DNA from: Anaerotignum sp.
Lineage (GTDB): Bacteria; Bacillota; Clostridia; Lachnospirales; Anaerotignaceae
NCBI GenBank assembly: GCA_020024255.1
Contig: JAHHTX010000062.1
Location: 1-12,148 of the forward strand
Direction of reading: 5' to 3'
Length of the DNA stretch: 12,148 nt
A program made the position numbers and the translations under genes. The notes under the pieces were generated by a model. That model was given only the letters and a program-made list of their open reading frames with translations. It was not told the DNA's origin and searched no databases. Shown here one piece after another: positions 7,372 to 12,148 of this stretch. The first letter of the stretch is position 1. The number at the start of each line of letters is the position of its first letter.

Positions 7372-7609
7372 GGTATTAGGTGTTATTACAGCATCAGGAG
7401 AAGTGCAGGGGGAAATTTCTTCTTGCTGTATCGTAAATAGTCAGGAAAGCAAGCCCATATACCAAGGGGTTTACGAAGTGACACCAAATGCACAGGCACA
7501 GCTTTTGCAGACGGCAGGAAAATTATTGGAACAGGACATTACAGTAAAAGAGATTGCTTTCAGTAAAACAAGCAATGAAAGTGGTACAACAGTGACGATA
7601 GGAGGTTAA
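7364..7609 (+). CDS. Small phage tail-associated protein with YEVTP and TVTIG motifs
   Basis: The 81-residue product begins MTEVLGVITASGEVQG; the ATG at 7364 overlaps the preceding stop and is preferred to an in-frame ATG at 7340 lying inside the upstream gene. The second half contains YEVTP (about residues 37-41), LLQTAGKLLEQDITVKEI and the C-terminal TVTIGG. This arrangement is common in short tail-fibre or adaptor proteins of Firmicutes phages. The same TP...VxxI...TVTIG tail closes the next gene, so the two share a C-terminal module. The next gene's ribosome-binding site lies inside its last codons, which suggests coupled translation. No enzymatic motif is present; a structural role is inferred. 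Confidence 0.65.
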   Translation: MTEVLGVITASGEVQGEISSCCIVNSQESKPIYQGVYEVTPNAQAQLLQTAGKLLEQDITVKEIAFSKTSNESGTTVTIGG

Positions 7610-7613
7610 TATT

Positions 7614-8186
7614 ATGGCAGTAAATAAAGTGATTTATGATGGACAAACATTGATGGATTTGACAATGGATACCGTAACAGCAGACAAGGTGCTTTCTACT
7701 TACACCTTTCATGATAAGTCTGGTGCGGCAGTAACAGGAAGTTGCACTTTTGATGCAGATACTAAAGATGCAGATGCAGCAGAAGCAGAAATTTTGGCAA
7801 CAAAGACAGCTTATGTGAATGGGCAAAAAGTGACTGGTTCTATGGCAAATAATGGTGCGGTAACAGGGGAAATCACCACGAAAGATGGAGAGTATACTGT
7901 TCCCGTTGGTTTCCATGATGGTGCAGGGAAAGTCAGCATTGCTGCTGCGGAAAAGGCAAAGCTTATTGCGGAAAATATCAAAGAAGGTATTGATATTCTG
8001 GGGATTACAGGGACATTTACCGGTATTCCCGATAAAACACAGACAAAGACTGTTAAGCCAACAACCAGTGAGCAACAGATTACACCAGATGAAGGTTTTG
8101 ATTATCTGGCAAGCGTGACTGTGCAGGCGATTCCTTATGCAACAGCGGAGAATCCTCAGGGCGGTCAGACGGTAACCATCGGTTAG
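7614..8186 (+). CDS. Phage tail fibre-like protein
   Basis: The 190-residue protein is made of fibre-type modules familiar from Firmicutes phages. Residues 1-22 are an N-terminal anchor-like module (MAVNKVIYDGQTLMD...). Residues about 55-75 carry AEILATKTAYVNGQKVTGSM, followed by NNGAV, then a KDGEYTVPVGFHDGAGKVSI stretch with ILGITGTF. The C-terminal module has QITPDEGFDYLASVTVQAIPY and ends in TVTIG. Such proteins are predicted tail-tip or receptor-binding components. The start is fixed by AGGAGGT at 7600-7606, only 4 bp after the previous stop codon. The N-terminal module recurs in the next gene with 16 identities in 22 residues, suggesting that both dock on the same partner. Host receptor is unknown. 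Confidence 0.75.
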   Translation: MAVNKVIYDGQTLMDLTMDTVTADKVLSTYTFHDKSGAAVTGSCTFDADTKDADAAEAEILATKTAYVNGQKVTGSMANNGAVTGEITTKDGEYTVPVGFHDGAGKVSIAAAEKAKLIAENIKEGIDILGITGTFTGIPDKTQTKTVKPTTSEQQITPDEGFDYLASVTVQAIPYATAENPQGGQTVTIG

Positions 8187-8198
8187 GGAGGTGCTTTT

Positions 8199-9266
8199 AT
8201 GGCGGTAAACAAAGTGGTCTATGGCGGCAGGACTGTTATGGATGTAACTGGGGATACAGTGACACCGGAGACTTTAGCAGAAGGAACAACTGCGACCAAT
8301 GCCGCAGGGGAGAAAATTTTGGGAACAATGAAGGCAGGAGGCGGTGGGAAGCGTACCTGCCGCTTTGTTATCGGAACCAGTGCCGCAGGGTGGACAAATG
8401 CAGATTGTGATTACCTTTGTGATGGTACGGCAGATGATGTGGAGATTAATGCAGCAATTCAGGCATTGCCTGAAAGTGGTGGGGAGATTCGGATTCTGGA
8501 CGGAATATATCAGATTACTGAAACAATAGTGATAAATAAACCAAATGTGAGTATCGAAGGAAATGGAGTAGCTACAGTACTTTCTGCACATCCCCTAAGA
8601 TCATCTGATTCATATTTAATCATGATGCAATGTCAAAAAAGCTATTTTTCCATGACAAAGATAAAATTTCTTGTGGAGGATGTATCAATCCAAGCGATGT
8701 TTTATGCATTTAATTCAGGTGGTGAAATTCAGGGAATTATAATCAGAGATTGTATTTTTGAAGGATATACAACAGAATTATGTATTGCGTTAAATGCAAT
8801 AAACTCGATTGTGGAAGGCTGCGGTCTTGATGATTGTCCAAATATTGCTTCTGTTGGATTATTTGTTACAACCAAAAACAATAATATCATCAAAAATAAT
8901 TATGGTATTCATACGGCTCATGGCTGTCAGACGACGAATATTTGCAGTCTAGGTACGCACAATCAGTTTATCGGAAATTGTGGATTGAACATTGCAATGA
9001 GAGGAACTTGTGATAGCATTGTAAAGTCTAATATTGGCGATATCAGTTTAGAAAGAGGGACTTCTGCAGCATTAGGAGGAAATAAGAACAACATTATTAC
9101 AGGGAACATTTTGCAGTTATCAGATGGTACTTATGGCATATTAAATACAAGGTATCTTTCTAATTCGATTGTGTCAGGAAATATTGTTAAGGGGATTACA
9201 ACAGATGATGTAGAACGAAATAATATCATATCTGACAATATATTGATGCCTACACAGACTGTATAA
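8199..9266 (+). CDS. Right-handed beta-helix phage tail fibre/tailspike-like protein
   Basis: The 355-residue protein has an N-terminal module (1-22) shared with the preceding gene, a glycine-rich linker (about 47-50), and then a pectate-lyase-like parallel beta-helix. The helix starts with CDGTADDVEINAAIQALPESG (about 74-94), RILDGIYQI and VSIEGNG. Its rungs are rich in N, I, S and G, for example NNNIIKNNYGI, GTHNQFIGNCGLNI and NNIITGNILQL. Such folds in tailspikes bind or cleave surface glycans; no catalytic residue can be assigned by eye. The ribosome-binding site GGGAGGTG (8186-8193) lies in the 12-bp gap after the previous gene. Composition falls sharply near 8520, where the helix begins: the 60-base line at 8341 has 36 G/C and the line at 8581 has 19. 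This suggests a mosaic exchange of the specificity domain. Confidence 0.8.
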   Translation: MAVNKVVYGGRTVMDVTGDTVTPETLAEGTTATNAAGEKILGTMKAGGGGKRTCRFVIGTSAAGWTNADCDYLCDGTADDVEINAAIQALPESGGEIRILDGIYQITETIVINKPNVSIEGNGVATVLSAHPLRSSDSYLIMMQCQKSYFSMTKIKFLVEDVSIQAMFYAFNSGGEIQGIIIRDCIFEGYTTELCIALNAINSIVEGCGLDDCPNIASVGLFVTTKNNNIIKNNYGIHTAHGCQTTNICSLGTHNQFIGNCGLNIAMRGTCDSIVKSNIGDISLERGTSAALGGNKNNIITGNILQLSDGTYGILNTRYLSNSIVSGNIVKGITTDDVERNNIISDNILMPTQTV

Positions 9267-9308
9267 ATAAGTCGTAAAGAACGTATATAAACAGAAAAGG
9301 AGATAGAA

Positions 9309-9545
9309 ATGAAATGGAAAAACAGATTGAAAAATCCTTGGTTTTGGATTGGAATTCTTGGGGTGGTTTTAACGGCAATGGGAGCAGAACCGGAAATGTT
9401 TACCTCTTGGGCGGTTGTTGTGGAGAAGTTTAAAGGGGTGATGAGCAATCCCTTTATGCTGTTTACTGTAGCAACGGCGGTGCTTGGGGTATTTGTAGAG
9501 CCTACTACAAGTGGTCTGACAGATGGAAAGGTTTTGAAGAAGTGA
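9309..9545 (+). CDS. Phage holin, phi-LC3 type
   Basis: Holins of this type form membrane lesions that let an endolysin reach the cell wall. The 78-residue product begins MKWKNRLKNPWFW, the usual start of phi-LC3 (class II-like) holins. It has two hydrophobic segments (about 12-27 and 48-65) and the family's closing motif VEPTTSGLTDG near residues 63-73. The ribosome-binding site AAAGGAGA lies at about 9296-9303. It follows the beta-helix gene in the usual late-phage order (fibres, then holin). An endolysin would be expected next, but none follows; the DNA beyond is decayed. Just after the stop the same frame stays open for 38 codons (9546-9662) without a start codon. Confidence 0.85.
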   Translation: MKWKNRLKNPWFWIGILGVVLTAMGAEPEMFTSWAVVVEKFKGVMSNPFMLFTVATAVLGVFVEPTTSGLTDGKVLKK

Positions 9546-9664
9546 GAGAACAAATACACAGAGGAACAGCTTTTCTTGAGGAAAGGAGAAAAACAGAGGC
9601 AGAGGGAAACAGCCATATCAGAAGATTTTATTTTGGACGTTATAGATAAAATCCTTCTGTAAAT

Positions 9665-9805
9665 TGGACGCTGAAATATCTCAATGCCATGGAATCTCAG
9701 AATTCCACTTATTGGAAGATGAATTGCCGGAAAAGTGTATTTCCCGATGATATCGTGTTGTTGAAAGCTCTTTATCTAACCGCATTTGAAGCCACGAAAA
9801 AATGG
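9665..9805 (+). pseudogene. IS256-family transposase C-terminal remnant
   Basis: The frame reads NAMESQNSTYWKMN, then RKSVFPDDIVLLKALYL and TAFEATKKW. This strongly resembles the conserved C-terminal part of IS256-family (mutator-type) transposases, whose usual wording is of the type TTNAIESLNSTYRKLN...SVFP.D..LLKALYLATFEATKKWT. The rest of the transposase is missing on both sides: upstream the frame meets a stop at 9647-9649. Downstream, directly after KKW, the sequence becomes the hairpin element and the expected RNW...Y.GR ending is absent. No terminal inverted repeats are visible. It is a decayed, non-functional piece. Recognition is from memory of the family, without a search. Confidence 0.65.
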
Positions 9806-9958
9806 AATCCACAGTCGGAATTCATTTCCGATGAGAAAAAGCAGAAGTTTCAAGGCTTTTTTGCCATTGGAATTTCTGCTTTATCTTTCTGTCTGCCGGT
9901 CAAAGTCTTGAATGAAATGAGGCTTTGACCAAGAGGAACGACTTTGGCGACACCCTCA
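9800..9958 (+). repeat. Hairpin-rich dispersed element, copy 2
   Basis: This segment aligns base for base with 3935-4093: 159 nt each, no gaps, 21 differences by my count. It keeps H1 TCGGAA/TTCCGA (9815-9831), H2 with a TTTTTT loop (9841-9879), H3 GGTCAAAGTCTT with GAGGCTTTGACC (9898-9909 and 9919-9930), and H4 closed by GAGG (9933-9936) and CCTC (9954-9957). Relative to copy 1, H1 has G-C changed to C-G, the outermost H3 pair has C-G changed to G-C, and other H3 changes give G-U pairs. The H0 hairpin of copy 1 is absent; its place is taken by transposase-derived sequence. Confidence 0.75.
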
Positions 9959-10256
9959 AATGAGTAGATTTTCTGCCCGCTCTTGTCATGCGATTTTATA
10001 ACTGTTATATATAAAGCAAAGGTGAAAAGCAAATTTTACCCAAGCCTTTCGCCTATCATTATTATAGAAGATCTTATTTACAGACTTTTCTTCATAGTCT
10101 TTCTTAATTGGATTTTCTAAAAATGGCAGTGGTTTTGCAGACGTTCATTATGCACATCTCTCATAAATATCTATTCCCCCAGCATAGCAAAGGGCTTGGA
10201 AACAGAATACAGCTTTGACCAATATTTTTGTCTCAGAACAAGGGATTCATCTGTAA

Positions 10257-10427
10257 TTTCTTGTTTCAGAACCAAGAGAACTATATCCAAAGTATGAAAA
10301 AATTCTTACAGCGCAAAAGAAGAATTTTATTTATGGGCATTGGAATGATATCAAATCTATTAGACCAGATTATCCCAACACAACAGTCTTAGATATTATT
10401 CCACTGAAGTCCAGTATTTCTGAGTAA
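10257..10427 (+). pseudogene. Possible decayed gene fragment
   Basis: Between stops, this frame encodes 56 residues without a start codon. The wording is protein-like: EPRELYPKYEKILTAQ, then NFIYGHWNDIKSIRPDYP and TTVLDIIPLKSS, before TAA. Upstream sequence in the same frame carries a stop, and neighbouring frames also break, as expected of a degraded coding region. I do not recognise the family. Random openness cannot be excluded at this length. Confidence 0.25.
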
Positions 10428-10528
10428 TTGCGGAAAAGGTGACATTTTTTTAACCAAAATTCTATCACTTTTATTATAAAGTTTGCCAGTAGACAAAACG
10501 AATCATTATTTCATAAACTAAAGATATA

Positions 10529-10563
10529 AATTTTATACTGCAAATTAAATTAAGTATAAAATT
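10529..10563. repeat. 11-bp perfect inverted repeat in AT-rich DNA
   Basis: AATTTTATACT (10529-10539) and AGTATAAAATT (10553-10563) are exact reverse complements separated by 13 bp. It lies about 185 bp upstream of the secreted-protein gene at 10747. It may be an operator, a cruciform or the end of a lost mobile element; no U tract follows. Confidence 0.45.
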
Positions 10564-10736
10564 ACAATAAATAAAGTAGTCGTTAAAGAATAAAAGTTTT
10601 CTCCAGTGACTATATAAAACCGTAATTAAATAAGATTTTTCAAAATGGTTAGCCTTTTGTATTTAAAGTTTTTATTTACTAAAACAAAAGCGTAAATCAA
10701 ACGCTTCTTGTCAACGAAAAACTGAGAATTTTTGAG

Positions 10737-10742
10737 AGGAGG
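10737..10742 (+). promoter_or_regulatory. Ribosome-binding site choosing the start of the secreted protein
   Basis: AGGAGG lies 4 nt before the ATG at 10747 and 7 nt before the ATG at 10750. Both starts are plausible and differ by one residue. The upstream in-frame TTG at 10732 overlaps this site and is rejected as a start. Confidence 0.6.
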
Positions 10743-10746
10743 AACG

Positions 10747-11661
10747 ATGATGAAAGCTAAGAAAAGATTATTTATGATTGGTGGAGTATGTATGCTACAG
10801 TTCTTTGTCAACACTGCTTGGGCATCTGAACCCATTACCTCACCTTGTTATATGAATCAAATTGATAGAGAACATAGCAATTTTGATGAGGGAGTGTGGA
10901 AATATAAATTTTTGTCATCTTCCGGAGTAGAGGTTATTTTAGAACATGATATAAGCCATACCTTTTTTATGGTAAATGGCAATATAACAGATGACGATAT
11001 GGTTTTGGTCAATAATCGAGCCTTTGCTGAAATAAAAGAATTTTGTCAATATTTCAATTTAGCTATAAAAGAAGATGCAGATACTCTTGTCATAACCAGT
11101 AACAATGATGAGGTAGTAATAGATAAAAAAGCACTTACTATGGAAAAAAACCATAATCAAATACAAAGTAAATGTATCTTTGTCAATAATAAAATCTATA
11201 TTCCAATTAGGGAATTTGCAAATTTGTTTCATGTAAATGTAACATATCAAAAAAGTGGCATTATGCCCATGATGAACCCATTGATCAACATAGATAATAG
11301 AAAACAGACAGTGACAAAGGAACAGGCAGTAACCATGATTAAAGAAAAACTTACATACTATAATCAAGAATTTGAATCAAAAGGTGGTTATGCAAACCAA
11401 GATTCCTATATACAGAATGCCAAAAAAGAGATTCAGGAAAAAATAAATGATCTGCACTATGTAGATGAAACGGCTAGTTACTGGATAATTAGGGGGCCAC
11501 TTCTGTTTTTAGTAGATAAAACCAGTGGTTCTATGTATGTGAAAGAGGGAACAGGTCATGCAGGACATGGTTCATATATAGAAGGCATTTTTTTATTAGA
11601 TGAAATAGGAAGTGATATGTTTGAATATATGCTGGTTCGAGGTTTTGATGATGAAATCTAA
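10747..11661 (+). CDS. Secreted protein with copper amine oxidase N-terminal-like domain
   Basis: The 304-residue product starts with a signal peptide (MMKAKKRLFMIGGVCML..., probable cleavage after AWA at residue 26). Residues about 75-172 fit the Cu_amine_oxidN1 (PF07833-type) domain, with FFMVNGN (73-79), VLVNNRAFAEIKEF, and the hallmark IYIPIREFANLF (150-161). Despite its name this domain has no oxidase activity; in Clostridia it is common in secreted or wall-bound proteins. The C-terminal third has a TKEQAVTMIKEKL helix and a YWIIRG...LLFLVDKTSGSMYV stretch, faintly PepSY-like. No lipobox, sortase motif or S-layer repeat was seen. The gene is more AT-rich than the core genes. A likely paralogue starts 135 bp downstream. 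Function is unknown. Confidence 0.75.
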   Translation: MMKAKKRLFMIGGVCMLQFFVNTAWASEPITSPCYMNQIDREHSNFDEGVWKYKFLSSSGVEVILEHDISHTFFMVNGNITDDDMVLVNNRAFAEIKEFCQYFNLAIKEDADTLVITSNNDEVVIDKKALTMEKNHNQIQSKCIFVNNKIYIPIREFANLFHVNVTYQKSGIMPMMNPLINIDNRKQTVTKEQAVTMIKEKLTYYNQEFESKGGYANQDSYIQNAKKEIQEKINDLHYVDETASYWIIRGPLLFLVDKTSGSMYVKEGTGHAGHGSYIEGIFLLDEIGSDMFEYMLVRGFDDEI

Positions 11662-11796
11662 AAACGTATTATGCTGTAAAAATATCCATTTTATATGAAT
11701 TTGAAAAAAGAAAGAAGAACAAGTAAATATCAAGATTCTATGATTGGCAATATCATATGAATTTTGGGCATAAGAACTTGTGAGGAGGTTGAAAGT

Positions 11797-12148
11797 ATGA
11801 AGAAATGGATTTGTGTTTTTGTTATATTGCTTATGGGAAGTCTTTCTATACCATATGATGCTTGGGCAGCATCGCATAAACGAAAATGGGAAGAAAATAA
11901 TTTCGATCTCAATCTAGGTACCACAGCATTTGATGGTGTGTATGAACGATTTTATTTAGATACAGAGGCAAGACAGACTGTATCAATATATGATAAAGTG
12001 ATTGATGATAGTGTATATTTGTTGATGATAAACGGTGGTTTTGTACCTGAGCAGGACATTTTACGGGAATGGCATGGGAATACGCTATATGTATCTACAG
12101 AAAATTTAGAATGTCTGGGCATTAAAACCATATTTGATACAGATAATC
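11797..12148 (+). CDS. Secreted protein, probable paralogue of the upstream gene (partial, cut by window end)
   Basis: An open frame of 117 codons runs to the window edge. The ribosome-binding site GAGGAGGT lies at about 11782-11789, and the start is MKKWICVFVILLMG. A signal peptide probably ends after DAWA (residue 24), the same AWA ending as in the preceding gene. MINGGF at residues 77-82 sits at almost the same position as MVNGNI (75-80) upstream. It is followed by an ILREWHGNTLYVSTENLECLG stretch that mirrors the beginning of a PF07833-type domain (V.VNNRAF.EI..F). The rest is not visible. The pair may be transcribed together; 11662-11796 contains no clear terminator. Paralogy is inferred from layout and short motif agreement only. 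Confidence 0.65.
   Translation, partial: MKKWICVFVILLMGSLSIPYDAWAASHKRKWEENNFDLNLGTTAFDGVYERFYLDTEARQTVSIYDKVIDDSVYLLMINGGFVPEQDILREWHGNTLYVSTENLECLGIKTIFDTDN

Larger units (their letters stand above)
9959..10746. other. Gene-poor, AT-rich, decayed intergenic region
   Basis: About 790 bp with no intact gene on either strand. The first half (to about 10440) has moderate composition and includes a short open stretch with protein-like wording (10257-10427). The second half is very AT-rich and holds an 11-bp inverted repeat (10529-10563), a 6-bp hairpin AAGCGT/ACGCTT (10688-10706) and a CTTTTGT/ACAAAAG pair (10654-10690). A promoter for the gene at 10747 should lie here. The best site I find, TTGTAT (10657-10662), 17 bp, TAAAAC (10680-10685), is weak. 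Confidence 0.6.

Noticed and set aside
7560..8075. 171-codon minus-strand frame rich in cysteine, histidine and isoleucine
   Set aside because: It is the antisense shadow of the tail-fibre gene; the C/H richness comes from reverse-reading its codons and does not form zinc-finger spacing.
9689..9928. 79-codon open frame as an intact gene
   Set aside because: Its first third is the in-frame transposase remnant and the remainder is the hairpin element; the ATG is an internal methionine of the old transposase frame with no ribosome-binding site.
10732..10746. TTG start extending the secreted protein by five residues
   Set aside because: It overlaps the AGGAGG ribosome-binding site, which instead serves the ATG pair at 10747/10750.
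1..12148. CRISPR array, tRNA, rRNA, or toxin-antitoxin/defence genes
   Set aside because: I saw no regularly spaced direct repeats, no cloverleaf with a tRNA-like T-loop, no rRNA stretches and no recognisable defence-family motifs on reading both strands.

Overview
The window looks like chromosomal DNA of an anaerobic, low-to-moderate GC member of the Clostridia, most likely Lachnospirales-like. The reasons are strong AGGAGG ribosome-binding sites, a clostridial AddA helicase-nuclease, a rubrerythrin with a C-terminal rubredoxin domain, and phage tail-fibre families typical of Firmicutes gut phages. Species cannot be named from the sequence. Every gene I support is on the + strand.

Layout. 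(1) 2-6796 is a core-genome block: addA (recombination), rubrerythrin (oxidative stress), sfsA (nuclease-like) and a secreted D,D-carboxypeptidase (cell wall), ending in a strong intrinsic terminator. Between addA and rubrerythrin lies a hairpin-rich element (about 3904-4093) bracketed by two near-identical 33-nt hairpins. (2) 6799-9545 is a compact phage-derived cassette: a tiny putative membrane protein, a BppU-like protein, two tail-fibre/adaptor-like proteins, a beta-helix tail-fibre-like protein and a phi-LC3-type holin. No endolysin, capsid, terminase or integrase gene is present. (3) 9546-10746 is decayed, gene-poor DNA. It holds the C-terminal remnant of an IS256-family transposase fused to a second copy of the hairpin element (9800-9958), a short decayed reading frame, and very AT-rich DNA with an 11-bp inverted repeat. 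(4) 10747-12148 holds two adjacent secreted proteins. The first has a copper-amine-oxidase-N-like domain; the second, cut by the window end, looks like its paralogue.

The best lead for something undescribed is the repeated hairpin element. Two 159-nt copies align without gaps (21 differences by my count). They keep four hairpins, and two base pairs are flipped by double compensatory changes (G-C to C-G and C-G to G-C). The shared reading frame across both copies changes mostly at amino-acid-altering positions, so selection appears to act on structure and not on protein. The second lead is the stand-alone fibre-plus-holin cassette, whose fibre genes share end modules and show a sharp composition change where the beta-helix begins.
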